From JBBRUG01 sp038247995 (GTDB taxonomy: Bacteria > Chloroflexota > Chloroflexia > Chloroflexales > Chloroflexaceae), in the NCBI GenBank assembly GCA_038247995.1, contig JBBRUG010000009.1, positions 1 through 38,243 on the forward strand: 38,243 nt of DNA. Reading direction: 5' to 3'. Shown here piece after piece: positions 14,790 through 24,159 of the stretch (its first letter is position 1; each line of letters opens with the position of its first letter). Made by a program: the position numbers and the translations under genes. A model generated the notes under the pieces. That model was not told where the DNA came from, did not search any database, and saw only the letters and a list, made by a program, of their open reading frames with translations.

Positions 14790-17486
14790 CTAAAGTACGT
14801 GAACCGGATCAACATCGACATTCCAGCCGAAGAGTGGGCCGAGGTCGTCGAGGATGGTGTTAAGTGTACGCGGTGTGATCGCGGCGGGGGTGCGCAGAAT
14901 AACGTGCCAGCGCCACCGACCGCGCATACGCTGCATAAAGGCGGGCGCAGGCCCGATCAGGCCCCACTCGTCGCCCCGCTGATCGATCTGGGCGTGCAAC
15001 CGTTCAGCGAGTTGGTGCGCCTCACGGCGTGCGGCGGTTTCGCTGCCGGCAGCATACACAAAGCGCACCAACCGACCAAAAGGCGGGTAGGCCGTGGCGC
15101 GACGAAAAGCGATCTCCTGAATATAAAAGGCGGCATAGTCGTGCTCCTGAGCAGCCTGAAGCGCGTAATGCTCTGGATTATAACTCTGGATAATTACCTG
15201 CGCGCCCGTTGTACGCCGCCCGGCTCGCCCAGCTACCTGAGTAAGAAGCTGAAAGGCCCGTTCGCCGCTGCGGAAATCGGGCAAATGCAGGCCGGTATCG
15301 GCGGCAACCACGCCTACCAGCGCCACGCGCGGCAGGTCAAGCCCTTTGGCGATCATCTGCGTGCCCACCAATACATCGGCTTCACCCTGGAGAAAGGCAT
15401 CGAGCAGGCGGCTGTGGGCGCCCTTCGCGCTGACGCTGTCGCGATCCCAGCGCAGAACGCGGGCCGAGGGCAGGAGTTCGTTCACCGCCTCGGCGACCCG
15501 CTGCGTGCCGATACCGAAGCTGCGAATGCGCGGGCTGAGGCAGTTTGGGCACATACCGGGTATCAGTGCGCGAAAGCCACAACTATGGCAGATCATGATC
15601 GACGCGGGATCGTTGCGCCCATTGCCTGCATCACGTGGGGCTTGATCGGGATCACGCTCATAATGCACCGTAAGCGGGCCGCTACAGGCCGGGCACTCCA
15701 TCACATGGCCGCAATCGCGACACATGACAAAACCGGCAGCACCGCGCCGGTTGAGGAACAAGATCGCTTGATCGCCGCGCTCTAGCGTTGCATCAAGCGC
15801 CTGTTGCAGCGGACGACTGAAGATCGAGCGATTGCCGCTCTGTAGCTCGCGGCGCATATCGACCAAGCGCACCGGCGGCAGGGCTAAGGGCGCAATGCGT
15901 GGCAGGCCATCGGAGCCGAGCGTACTGCCCACGCGCTCGTGCAATTCCAGCAGCCGGTAACGCCCACTTTGCACGGCGTGGTAGCTTTCGACACTAGGCG
16001 TAGCGCTGCCCAAAATCAGCACACTGCCGGTAAGATTGGCCAGTGCTTCGGCGGCGGCGCGAGCGTGGTAGCGCGGACTGCGATCCGCTTTGTAGGTTAG
16101 TTCATGCTCTTCGTCCACCACAATCAGGCCGAGATCAGGCAGGGGCGCAAACACCGCCGAGCGTGAACCGACCACGATGCGCGCCTCACCCCGCCGCAAC
16201 CGGCGCCACTCGTCGTAGCGCTCGCCAAGGCCCAGGCCACTGTGCAGCACGGCGACTTGCCCAGGAAAGCGCGCGGCAAAACGGCGTACCAGCTGTGCGG
16301 TCAGAGCGATCTCCGGCACTAACACCAGCGCCTGGAATCCGAGCCGCATCGCCCGCCCAATTGTGCGCAGATAAATTTCAGTCTTGCCGCTACCGGTGAT
16401 GCCGTGCAGGAGAAAGGGCGAAGGACGAAGGACGGAAGACGAAGGCTGACTAACTGCTGCACGTTCAGCGTTCAGCGTTCGTCGTTCGTCTTGCGCCTCA
16501 AGGGCGGCCACGATCTGCTCATACGCGCTGCGCTGGGCAGGGGTGAGCGGCGGCGGCGGGTCGGGGGGGAGAATGGTTGCGGCGAGTGGGTCGCGGCGCA
16601 CCTCAATCTGGTCAAGCGCGATCATACCCCGCCGTTCGAGTTCACGCAGCGCTTGCGGCGTTGCGCCGGTTGCCGCCGTGATCGCACGCGTGGGGAGGGA
16701 GGGGTGCGTCGGAGAGCTGAAGCCCTCGACGATCGGGTTGGCCTCGGCGGGCACGCTGAAGCTTTGCCCGCCGGATGGTTGATCGCCTGCTGCATACCCG
16801 GCGCCCTGTTCGGCAATCCAGCGTAGGGCAGCCTGCTGACGTGGGGCGCGGGCGAGTTCGTCCAAGGCAGCCGCGATCCGATCTGGGGCGAGCACAAGCC
16901 GGGCGACAGCTACTTGAAGCGGGCGGGTTTTGCGCGTGCTCAACTCGGAGCCGTGGCTGATCAGGCCGCGTTCGTAGAGTGCGGCGTAGGTGGCGCGCAA
17001 GTCGGCATCGGCGCCGCGCAGCACCTTGCGCAACGCGTCTTCGCCCTGTTCGCCGTGAGTGCGCAGGTAGTAAAGCACAGCCCGCTCGCGTTCGGGCAGC
17101 GCGCCAAGTTCGGCAGCCAGACCACTCGCTGTGGCACGCCAGGTCGTAATCGCTGCTTGCCCTACGCCCGGTGGCAATAGTAAGGCCAACGCTTCGTAGA
17201 GTGGAGCGCGGTAGGTCGTCGCGATCCATTCGGCCAGCCGCAAACCGGCGGGCGTGATGTGCGCCGCCGAATCGCCCAGGTTGTACAGCTCGCGCAGGCC
17301 TATGTCGTTGCCGCCGCCTTCGCGCGCAAAGCGCAGTACCACGCCCTGCACCCGGCGTCGGCGTAGCGGCGCCCAGACTAACTGCCCAACTGCGACCTGA
17401 TTGTGCAGGCGCGGCGGAACCAGATAGGTGAGCACCGGCGTTGCACCGTCGCGTCCGGTAGCGTTCAGGGCTACTTCAACGAGCAT
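14790..17486 (-). CDS. priA: Primosomal protein N', replication restart helicase PriA
   Basis: An 898-residue superfamily 2 DNA helicase that reloads replication machinery at stalled forks. The N-terminal 3'-DNA-binding region starts VEVALNATGRDG. Walker A is GITGSGKTEIY (~362-370), the DEAH-type box is VVDEEH (~456), and the zinc-binding cysteines cluster as CRDCGHVMECPAC (~590) and ICHSCGF...GMCPNC (~630-648), inserted between the helicase lobes as in PriA. It is longer than many PriA proteins (about 730-830). Part of the excess is a ~25-residue segment just before Walker A encoded by heptamer DNA repeats. ATG 17486 has only a weak ribosome site and a UUCA hairpin lies 11 bases upstream. 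Confidence 0.96.
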   Translation of the reverse strand: MLVEVALNATGRDGATPVLTYLVPPRLHNQVAVGQLVWAPLRRRRVQGVVLRFAREGGGNDIGLRELYNLGDSAAHITPAGLRLAEWIATTYRAPLYEALALLLPPGVGQAAITTWRATASGLAAELGALPERERAVLYYLRTHGEQGEDALRKVLRGADADLRATYAALYERGLISHGSELSTRKTRPLQVAVARLVLAPDRIAAALDELARAPRQQAALRWIAEQGAGYAAGDQPSGGQSFSVPAEANPIVEGFSSPTHPSLPTRAITAATGATPQALRELERRGMIALDQIEVRRDPLAATILPPDPPPPLTPAQRSAYEQIVAALEAQDERRTLNAERAAVSQPSSSVLRPSPFLLHGITGSGKTEIYLRTIGRAMRLGFQALVLVPEIALTAQLVRRFAARFPGQVAVLHSGLGLGERYDEWRRLRRGEARIVVGSRSAVFAPLPDLGLIVVDEEHELTYKADRSPRYHARAAAEALANLTGSVLILGSATPSVESYHAVQSGRYRLLELHERVGSTLGSDGLPRIAPLALPPVRLVDMRRELQSGNRSIFSRPLQQALDATLERGDQAILFLNRRGAAGFVMCRDCGHVMECPACSGPLTVHYERDPDQAPRDAGNGRNDPASIMICHSCGFRALIPGMCPNCLSPRIRSFGIGTQRVAEAVNELLPSARVLRWDRDSVSAKGAHSRLLDAFLQGEADVLVGTQMIAKGLDLPRVALVGVVAADTGLHLPDFRSGERAFQLLTQVAGRAGRRTTGAQVIIQSYNPEHYALQAAQEHDYAAFYIQEIAFRRATAYPPFGRLVRFVYAAGSETAARREAHQLAERLHAQIDQRGDEWGLIGPAPAFMQRMRGRWRWHVILRTPAAITPRTLNTILDDLGPLFGWNVDVDPVHVL
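16409..16490. repeat. Two heptamer arrays inside priA
   Basis: Array one (about 16409-16445) has units GGAGAAA, GGGCGAA, GGACGAA, GGACGGA, AGACGAA. Array two (16463-16490) has GTTCAGC twice then GTTCGTC twice. Both are in frame and encode the low-complexity stretch that precedes the Walker A motif. Confidence 0.85.
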
Positions 17487-17497
17487 AATTCTTCACT

Positions 17498-17521
17498 CGC
17501 CGCACCCTGAAGGGCGCGGCG
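17498..17521 (-). terminator. UUCA-loop hairpin between the aminopeptidase and priA
   Basis: On minus it forms a 10-bp stem (CGCCGCGCCC / GGGTGCGGCG with one G-U pair) and a UUCA loop. It lies 3' of the aminopeptidase gene and 11 bases before the priA start, so it could end the first transcript or limit priA translation. Confidence 0.55.
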
Positions 17522-17585
17522 CACTTGCTGTACATGCGCGGCTGCGGGTTGCTGTGCGCCAGCCATTGTACGTTTACCTTTTGCA

Positions 17586-18827
17586 TTACCCGCCGAACGC
17601 CCACTCACCGGCGCGCAGCAGCGGCGTTAGGTTGCCGTCCGTGGCGACGCCATCGACATGAAGCGCGTCCGAGCCGATCATGAAGTCGACGTGGACATTG
17701 CTCACATTGCCGCCGGCAGCCATCAATGTAGCGTCGTCCATGGCTGTGCCGCCGGCGATATTGAAGTGATAGGCCGCGCCGAGGGCCAGGTGGCAGGCGG
17801 CGTTTTCGTCGAAGAGCGTGTTATAGAAGAGGATCCCGGTCTGCCCGACAGGCGAACTGTGCGGTACCAGCGCCACTTCGCCCAGCCGCGCGGCGCCCTC
17901 GTCGGTGTCGAGTAAGCGGCGCAGCACTTCTTCGCCCTGAGCAGCTTCGGCGCGCACCACCCGCCCCGCCGCAAAGGTGAGCGTGAAGTCGTCGATCAGC
18001 ACACCGGCGTAGTTGAGCGGACGCGATGAATGCACGACACCATCGACCCGCGCCCGGTGCGGCGCAGTAAAGACCTCTTCGGTGGGCATATTGGCCACAA
18101 ATTCGGTGCCGGCAGCGCTGATCGACGAGCCGCTCTCCCAGGTGTGGCCGTCGGCGAGGCCCACCGTCAGGTCGGTGCCGGGGCCGGTGTAGCGCAACGC
18201 GGCAAAAGCACGCTGATTGAGGTAGTCGCGGCGGGCGGCCAATTCGGCAATATGGCTACGCCAGGCGGCCACCGGGTCGGCTGTATCGAGGCGACACATC
18301 GCGAGGATCGCATCCCAGAGCCGGGCAATCGCCGCATCAGGGGCGAGATCGGGGAAAACGCGCGTTGCCCAACCCAGCGAAGGCGCGGCAACAACCGCCC
18401 AGTTGGGCACACCGCGCCCAATCCGCTCAAGCAGCGGCCGGCGTTGCGCGGCGTAGATGCGTTGCACATGACTGACTAATTCGGGCGGCTGATCTTTGAA
18501 CAGATCGGGATCACGCGACGTGATTGAGAGCAACCCGGCGCCGCCATCGACCAATTGAGTAAGTGCGGCATCGCGCCAGCCGTCATGCTCGTCGAACGAG
18601 TCACGCGGGGCATATTTCAAGCGGGCCAGCGCTACCTGCCCGTCACCCCACACGACATCGACAAAACTGGCGCCGGCGGTGTAGGCGCTGCGCACCATCT
18701 CGCGCACCAACGGCGCTGTATCGATTTCAGCCGAAATAATCAGGCGTTGGCCGGGCTGTACATTCACTCCAACGCGCACGGCCACATCGGCGTAGCGCTG
18801 GAGACGTTCGTGATCCAGGTCAGTCAT
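17586..18827 (-). CDS. M29-family metallo-aminopeptidase (AmpS/aminopeptidase T-like)
   Basis: A 413-residue cytoplasmic aminopeptidase expected to bind two metal ions and remove N-terminal residues from peptides. Recognisable M29 blocks are YADVAVRVGVNVQPGQRLII at the N-terminus, LPHTWESG-like DGHTWESGSSISAAGTEFVANMPTEEVFTAP in the centre (metal-binding glutamates), and FYNTLFDENAACHLALGAAY and HVDFMIGSDALHVDGV at the C-terminus. Length matches the family (~410). ATG 18827 with GGAGA nine bases upstream is preferred over an upstream start at 18857. It appears to be a single housekeeping gene. Confidence 0.93.
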   Translation of the reverse strand: MTDLDHERLQRYADVAVRVGVNVQPGQRLIISAEIDTAPLVREMVRSAYTAGASFVDVVWGDGQVALARLKYAPRDSFDEHDGWRDAALTQLVDGGAGLLSITSRDPDLFKDQPPELVSHVQRIYAAQRRPLLERIGRGVPNWAVVAAPSLGWATRVFPDLAPDAAIARLWDAILAMCRLDTADPVAAWRSHIAELAARRDYLNQRAFAALRYTGPGTDLTVGLADGHTWESGSSISAAGTEFVANMPTEEVFTAPHRARVDGVVHSSRPLNYAGVLIDDFTLTFAAGRVVRAEAAQGEEVLRRLLDTDEGAARLGEVALVPHSSPVGQTGILFYNTLFDENAACHLALGAAYHFNIAGGTAMDDATLMAAGGNVSNVHVDFMIGSDALHVDGVATDGNLTPLLRAGEWAFGG

Positions 18828-18920
18828 GGTGCGGATTCTCCTTGGCAAAGCGTACATCCGTCAGGCGCGGCAGATCGGTCTTGCGGATGCCCAAAAGCCC
18901 TGTTTGTGGATTTGACAGGT

Positions 18921-18948
18921 TTTAAAGTCGGCGCGCATTCAGTATAAT
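18921..18948 (+). promoter_or_regulatory. Possible promoter for the membrane protein/S9 peptidase pair
   Basis: TATAAT at 18943-18948 is preceded by TTTAAA at 18921-18926 with a 16-base spacer; a TTGACA at 18912 is too far away. It lies about 155 bases before the next plus-strand start. The 18828-19103 gap otherwise shows no gene. Confidence 0.35.
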
Positions 18949-19103
18949 GCAAGCATCGATTTGCGCAATCTGGTTATGATCCGCAGGGTCTGCACAAGAT
19001 CAGTTGCTGCGCGCCCTGAGTAACGCACAGCGCGTCGCGCAGGGTTACGAAGAAGCGGTGCAGTATGCTGCATTCTGCACGCTGCATGCACGCCGGGTGG
19101 CTT

Positions 19104-19712
19104 ATGCTCGTCCGCATTTTCATCAGTCTTGTGGTGGGCTTCATGCTCGGCGCCACCAGCCTGGTACTCTTGCCCGGTCTGGGGCGGCTTGCCGGGGCGG
19201 CCGTGTGCCGAGGCCAAGTCAGCCCCGACCCGACGCGTGGGCGGTTGGGCTGGCAATGTGCCCACCCCGACGGCAGCAGCAGCTCGATTGCGCCCGAGCA
19301 GATTATTTTGACGACAGTGATTGCCTTCAGCGCGCTGGCGCTGCTGCCGGTCAGCCACCGGATGCACGCCTTCGAGGAACAATGGCGTGAAGAACAGCGC
19401 CGGATCAACGAAGACGCAGCGCATGCGATCACCGGACGCGCCGAGGTGTTGCGCCTGGCGCTGATCGGGCCGCCCAAACGCCGCATTCTGATGCGCGCCG
19501 CCGAAGTGCGCCTGACCCTCTGGGTGCAGCCGCCGAACGCCCGTCCGTACGAGGCGTGGGTGATCTGGTTGGTGGAAGAGCCGGCGCTCGAACGAGTCTT
19601 ACCGGGAAGATATGTTGCCGTGCGCTTGAACCCGGCCCAGCGCGATCGGATCTACCCGGCGTTTCCGGGGGCCGAGTTGTTGCGCGCCGAGCGCGAGCGT
19701 ACCGAAAGTTGA
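19104..19712 (+). CDS. Small membrane protein of unknown function
   Basis: A 202-residue protein with two hydrophobic segments (MLVRIFISLVVGFMLGATSL and about residues 70-90, IILTTVIAFSALALLPV) enclosing a short loop with two cysteines (AVCRGQ, WQCAHP). A soluble C-terminal part follows, rich in charge and beta-like (EVRLTLWVQPP, YVAVRLNPAQRDRIYP). I do not recognise the family. ATG 19104 has GGGTGG 4 bases upstream. The gene ends 5 bases before the S9 peptidase start, so they form an operon. It could assist a membrane-linked proteolytic process, but nothing in the sequence shows this. Confidence 0.7.
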   Translation: MLVRIFISLVVGFMLGATSLVLLPGLGRLAGAAVCRGQVSPDPTRGRLGWQCAHPDGSSSSIAPEQIILTTVIAFSALALLPVSHRMHAFEEQWREEQRRINEDAAHAITGRAEVLRLALIGPPKRRILMRAAEVRLTLWVQPPNARPYEAWVIWLVEEPALERVLPGRYVAVRLNPAQRDRIYPAFPGAELLRAERERTES

Positions 19713-19717
19713 TTACA

Positions 19718-21595
19718 ATGGCTTCACGTCCGTATGGCCTCTGGCCCAGCCCGCTCAATCCGCGTAGCCTGGCCGCCGCCGTTCGTTTTGGCGATGTGCA
19801 ATGCGCCGGGCCGTATGTGGTCTGGCATGAAAGCCGCGCCGGGCGCGGCGCGCTCTATTGCGCCGACCTGCGTCATGCCGATGCGCCGCTTGAACTGACG
19901 CCGCCGGAACTGGCGGTGCGGGCGCGGGTGGGCTACGGCGGCGGCGATTTCTGCGCTGTAGGCGAACGTATCTTTTTTGTCGAGGCGGCCAGCGGGCGGA
20001 TCTATCGCCAGCCGATTACCGGCGGGCCAGCATACCCGATCACGCCGGCCTTCGGCGCAGCCGCGGCGCCGACGCTTTCGCCCGACGGTCGCTGGGTGGC
20101 TTACGTACACAGCGACGGCGGCGTGGATTGTGTAGCGATCATTGATGCTGCGGGCGAGCAATGGCCGCAACGGTTGATCAGCGGCGCCGACTTTTATATG
20201 CAGCCGGCCTGGCATCCGTCCGGCACGCATCTGGCCGTGATCGCCTGGGATCATCCGCAGATGCCCTGGGACGGCACGCGCCTATTGTTGGCCACGCTCG
20301 ACACTACTGCTACAGTTCCAACAGTGGCGGCGCTCAGCACGCTGGCCGGCGACAGCAACACGGCGATTCTCCAGCCTGCCTTCGCCCCCGACGGCAGCGC
20401 GCTGGCCTATGTGAGCGATGCGAGCGGCTGGGGCCAGCTCATGCTCTACGATCTGGAGCACAAAACGACCCGCACGCTCACCAACGAGCCGGCGGAACAT
20501 GGCGAACCGGCCTGGGGCCAGGGCATGCGCGTGTTTAGCTGGCGCACCGATGGCCAACAGATTGTGTTTTTGCGCAACACCAATGGTGTGCGCCAGGTCT
20601 TTGCCTTGACATTAGCCAGTGGCGCCGAACAGGAAGTAACCGACGATCGCCTCGACTACACCTGGTTCAACCAGATCACGGCCGGCCCAGCCGACACCCT
20701 GGCATTCATCGCCTCGGCGCCCGCAATACCGCCCCAGGTGATCGCATGCAGCGCCGGGCAGGTGCGTGTGCTCCAGCGGAGTGTTCCGCCGCCTGCCGGC
20801 GTCCTTGCCACACCGCGCCCGGTGCAATGGGCCGGCCCCGACGGCAGCCTGATCCACGGCATGCTCTACGCACCACCCGGCCCTGCGGCAACCGATGGCA
20901 GCCTACCGCCGGCGATTATTCGCCTCCACGGCGGGCCGACCGGCCAGGCTACCACCGACTACAATGCCCAGGCCCAATACTTCGCCACGCGGGGGTATGC
21001 GGTACTCGATCTGAACTTTCGCGGCAGCACCGGCTATGGTCGGGCGTATATGCGCGCGCTGGACGGTGCGTGGGGCCACGCCGACCTGGAAGATATGCTC
21101 AGCGCCGCCGACTATCTTGCCACTGCCGGCGAGGCCGACCCGCGCCGGCTGAGCCTGATGGGCGGCAGTTCGGGCGGGTATGCCGTGCTGCAAGCGCTCT
21201 GCCATGCGCCGGGGCGCTTTCGGGCCGGGATCTGCCTGTATGGTGTGAGCGATCTGTTCCGCCTCGCCGCCGAGACGCACAAATTTGAGGCGCACTACAC
21301 CGACACGCTGGTCGGACCATTGCCGGAGGCTGCCGCGTTGTATCGTGAGCGCTCACCGGCTTTCCACGCCGACCAGATCCGCGACCCGCTGGCGCTGTTC
21401 CACGGCAGCGACGACCAGGTTGTGCCGGCGGCTCAGGCCGACGCGATTGTGGCCAGCCTGCGCCGGCGCGGCATTCCGCACCACTATACGCTCTTTGCCG
21501 GCGAAGGCCACGGCTTCCGCCGCCCCGAGACGATTGAAGCGCTCTACCGATCAATCGAAGACTTTTTGCGCGAACACGTCTTGTTTGCGGCGTAG
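19718..21595 (+). CDS. S9-family prolyl oligopeptidase (acylaminoacyl peptidase type)
   Basis: A 626-residue serine peptidase with no signal peptide. The N-terminal ~370 residues are a WD40-like beta-propeller with TolB-type phrases (SPDGRWVAYV, APDGSALAYVSD, WRTDGQQIVF). The C-terminal alpha/beta hydrolase has the nucleophile in MGGSSGGYAVL (~482), the aspartate in HGSDDQVVP (~565) and the histidine in GEGHGFRRPE (~597). This layout cleaves short peptides or acyl-peptides. ATG 19718 is chosen by homology and because the upstream frame overlaps the membrane protein gene; the ribosome site is weak, consistent with coupling. Its stop lies inside a hairpin. Confidence 0.93.
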   Translation: MASRPYGLWPSPLNPRSLAAAVRFGDVQCAGPYVVWHESRAGRGALYCADLRHADAPLELTPPELAVRARVGYGGGDFCAVGERIFFVEAASGRIYRQPITGGPAYPITPAFGAAAAPTLSPDGRWVAYVHSDGGVDCVAIIDAAGEQWPQRLISGADFYMQPAWHPSGTHLAVIAWDHPQMPWDGTRLLLATLDTTATVPTVAALSTLAGDSNTAILQPAFAPDGSALAYVSDASGWGQLMLYDLEHKTTRTLTNEPAEHGEPAWGQGMRVFSWRTDGQQIVFLRNTNGVRQVFALTLASGAEQEVTDDRLDYTWFNQITAGPADTLAFIASAPAIPPQVIACSAGQVRVLQRSVPPPAGVLATPRPVQWAGPDGSLIHGMLYAPPGPAATDGSLPPAIIRLHGGPTGQATTDYNAQAQYFATRGYAVLDLNFRGSTGYGRAYMRALDGAWGHADLEDMLSAADYLATAGEADPRRLSLMGGSSGGYAVLQALCHAPGRFRAGICLYGVSDLFRLAAETHKFEAHYTDTLVGPLPEAAALYRERSPAFHADQIRDPLALFHGSDDQVVPAAQADAIVASLRRRGIPHHYTLFAGEGHGFRRPETIEALYRSIEDFLREHVLFAA

Positions 21596-21619
21596 CGATG
21601 CGCCGGCGGCACGTCGCTA
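21593..21619. terminator. Hairpin containing the S9 peptidase stop codon
   Basis: TAGCGA (21593-21598), whose first three bases are the stop, pairs with TCGCTA (21614-21619); an inner GCGCC/GGCAC stem has one mismatch. It lies between convergent genes (ends at 21595 and 21630) and probably terminates both. Confidence 0.6.
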
Positions 21620-21629
21620 TGGGCCGGCT

Positions 21630-24032
21630 CTACGGCATTACTGCTTCCACAACCGTTCGCAACTCGGCGAGGGTAAACGGCTTTTGCAGGTAAGCAAAGT
21701 TTGCGCTGATGGACACCTGATCGTCGGCGGTATAACCACTCATCAGGATCAGCGGCAGATCGGGGTACTGCTGACGAATAGCCGCCGCCACGGCGTCACC
21801 GCGCATGTGCGGCATCGTCAGATCGATCAGCGCAAATGTCAGCTTGGGCACACCGGCGCTGAGTAACGCTAACCCCTCCGGCCCGCTGGTCGCCTTGAAG
21901 ACCGTAAACCCTAACAGGGTCAGCATCCGCGCGGCCACGGTAAGCACCTCGATCTCATCGTCAATGACTAACACATGTCCGCTCATCAATGGTATATGCT
22001 CCGGCTTAGTAAGCGCCTCCGGCAATTGTACGTGAAGCGGTGCCGGTAACCAGATCGCAAATTGGGTGCCGGCGCCGGGCCTGCTTTGTACGCGCATCGT
22101 ACCGTAATGCGCGCGGAGGATCCCCTGAACGGCGGCCAACCCCATTCCTCGCCCGGTAAATTTAGTGGTGAAGAACGGATCAAAGATCCGTTCAAGTGTC
22201 GCCGTATCCATCCCATTTCCGGTATCCTCCAGATCAAGCGCCACATAGCGCCCCAGTACAAGCCGCTCAGCAAATGGCAAACCGCTTAACGCTGCCTGAT
22301 CCATCCAACAGGTTCGCGTGCGTAGGTGGATGCTGCCGCCGCTGGGATCGATGGCTTCTGCGGCATTGACCAGTATGTTCAAGAGCATCTGTCGGATCTG
22401 AGCCGGATCGGCCTGGATCGCCGGAAGATTAGGGGCGAGTTCAAGCTTCACCGTGCAATGGCGCAGCGCCGAGGCCATCAACAGATCGGTCAATTCGGAT
22501 ACAATCGCGTTCACATCAACGGGTTCAATGCTGAGTTGCCTCTTGCCGGCGAAGGCCAGGATCGCCCCGGTGAGATCGGCGGCACGCTGCACGCCAACCA
22601 TCACGATCTCCAGGCTACGCCGCGTCTCCGATGTGAGCGCGGGATCGATCAGCGCCAATTCGGTATGGCCCATAATTGCGGTCAGAATATTGTTAAAATC
22701 GTGCGCGATCCCGCCCGCTAGGAGGCCCAGGCTTTCCGACTTCTGGGCATCGAGCAGTTTGCGTTCGAACGCCAGGCGCTCGGCGGCGATCCGCTTTTGG
22801 GCGCTCAGATCGTGCCCGATCAGCGCCAGACGCTCAACTGCGCCGGTACTGTCACGCAGCGCCAGGACAGTCTGTAAAACGGGAAACTCGTTGCCGGCAG
22901 CATCATAGAGTGCCAACTCACCTTGCCAGGTTTCGTTGCGGCAGGCTGCGGGAATGGCCTCTTCCGTGAGCGTTCGCCAGACCCAAGCCGGCAAAAGCTC
23001 GGCCAGGCGCAGCGCAGAATAATCCGGCGTTGGGGCAAGCCGGTATAACTGACGCGCCGTACGATTTAAATAGTGGATCTGGCTGTTATTGTCGAGGTAG
23101 GCGATCCAATCGGGGCTGGCTTCCAGCACGGCTACCAGCGCATCACGCGTGGACTCCGCCTCGCGGCGGGCCGAAATATCGCGCCCAACGGCCTGGTACT
23201 CAACCAACTGTCCTTCGCGATCAAAAAAGCCGCGTACATTCCACTCCATCCAGAACCAGCGTCCATCAGCACGTTGAACCCGACTCTCAATAATTAGCCC
23301 TGGTGCATCGGGGCGCAGCCGCACCATGGTTTCATTGGCGGCCTCAAGATCCGCCACCACGGTGTACGCACCGATCGGCTTTCCGAGCAACTCCTCGCGC
23401 GAAGCCCCAAAGAAGCGGCAGTAAGCATCATTCACATAAACGCGCACCCGATCGGTGCGCCAACGCAAAATTATATCGAACTGATCTTCAACCAGCGAGC
23501 GATAGCGCGCCTCGCTCTGGCGCAACGCATCGGTCATTTGAACCTGTGCGCTAATATCCTCGACAATGACGACACCCCGGGCTGGCTGCCCATCGGCATC
23601 ATGGGCGATCATGCCCACAACCCGCACCGGCACGATGCTGCCGTCCTTGTGAATATAGCGCTTCTCCAACACATAATAGCTGCGCGTACCGGCAAGCAAT
23701 TCCTGGGCAAGCGCAAGCTCGGCGGCGCGATCGTCGGGGTGGGTGAAGTCGCGCACATCGAGCGTCGGCAGTTCGGCGAGCGAATAGCCAATAATGTCGA
23801 GAAACCGCTGATTGGCATCGGCAAGGAACCATCCCAATCCGGCCGTCGCAATTCCGAACGGCGCACTTGCGAAAATACTCTCCAAGGTCGCCTCACGATC
23901 TCGCAACTGGCGCAACATGGCGCGCTCATGGGCAAGCTCGGCGGTGAGCGCGGCTATCTGGGCGCGCAATACAGCCTGAGCATCGGCATGAGGATCTGTG
24001 AAGGGATCAGATTGCGGATCGTGCAATTGCAT
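21630..24032 (-). CDS. PAS-domain hybrid sensor histidine kinase with receiver domain
   Basis: An 800-residue cytoplasmic signalling protein. After a short coiled coil come three PAS domains (about 45-170, 175-290, 295-415). A HisKA domain has the phospho-accepting His in GGIAHDFNNIL (~442). The HATPase_c domain shows NILVNAAEAI (N box), LEDTGNGMD (G1) and FTTKFTGRGMGLAAV (F/G2). A C-terminal receiver (~680-800) opens VLVIDDEIEVL, with the phospho-acceptor Asp in FALIDLTMPH (~735) and a lysine in LQKPFTL. No membrane segment is visible, so it senses inside the cell. No output regulator is adjacent. The ATG at 24032 has no clear ribosome site. Confidence 0.95.
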   Translation of the reverse strand: MQLHDPQSDPFTDPHADAQAVLRAQIAALTAELAHERAMLRQLRDREATLESIFASAPFGIATAGLGWFLADANQRFLDIIGYSLAELPTLDVRDFTHPDDRAAELALAQELLAGTRSYYVLEKRYIHKDGSIVPVRVVGMIAHDADGQPARGVVIVEDISAQVQMTDALRQSEARYRSLVEDQFDIILRWRTDRVRVYVNDAYCRFFGASREELLGKPIGAYTVVADLEAANETMVRLRPDAPGLIIESRVQRADGRWFWMEWNVRGFFDREGQLVEYQAVGRDISARREAESTRDALVAVLEASPDWIAYLDNNSQIHYLNRTARQLYRLAPTPDYSALRLAELLPAWVWRTLTEEAIPAACRNETWQGELALYDAAGNEFPVLQTVLALRDSTGAVERLALIGHDLSAQKRIAAERLAFERKLLDAQKSESLGLLAGGIAHDFNNILTAIMGHTELALIDPALTSETRRSLEIVMVGVQRAADLTGAILAFAGKRQLSIEPVDVNAIVSELTDLLMASALRHCTVKLELAPNLPAIQADPAQIRQMLLNILVNAAEAIDPSGGSIHLRTRTCWMDQAALSGLPFAERLVLGRYVALDLEDTGNGMDTATLERIFDPFFTTKFTGRGMGLAAVQGILRAHYGTMRVQSRPGAGTQFAIWLPAPLHVQLPEALTKPEHIPLMSGHVLVIDDEIEVLTVAARMLTLLGFTVFKATSGPEGLALLSAGVPKLTFALIDLTMPHMRGDAVAAAIRQQYPDLPLILMSGYTADDQVSISANFAYLQKPFTLAELRTVVEAVMP

Positions 24033-24109
24033 AATGATTGGTCGGTAACAAGGGTGCGCCCGAGCATACGTCTATTCCAGGGCAGCTTCAAGTGTACCAC
24101 GGCAGGGCG

Positions 24110-24118
24110 TGGTATAAT
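24110..24118 (+). promoter_or_regulatory. Extended -10 promoter of the PucR regulator gene
   Basis: TGGTATAAT is a perfect extended -10 element 42 bases before the ATG at 24160. A second copy, TGGTATAAC at 24147-24155, ends 4 bases before the ATG; if used, the mRNA would be leaderless or nearly so. No ribosome binding site is seen before this gene. Confidence 0.55.
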
Positions 24119-24159
24119 CAGGTCAGAAAAGTAGATCGTTTTGCGTTGGTATAACATTC

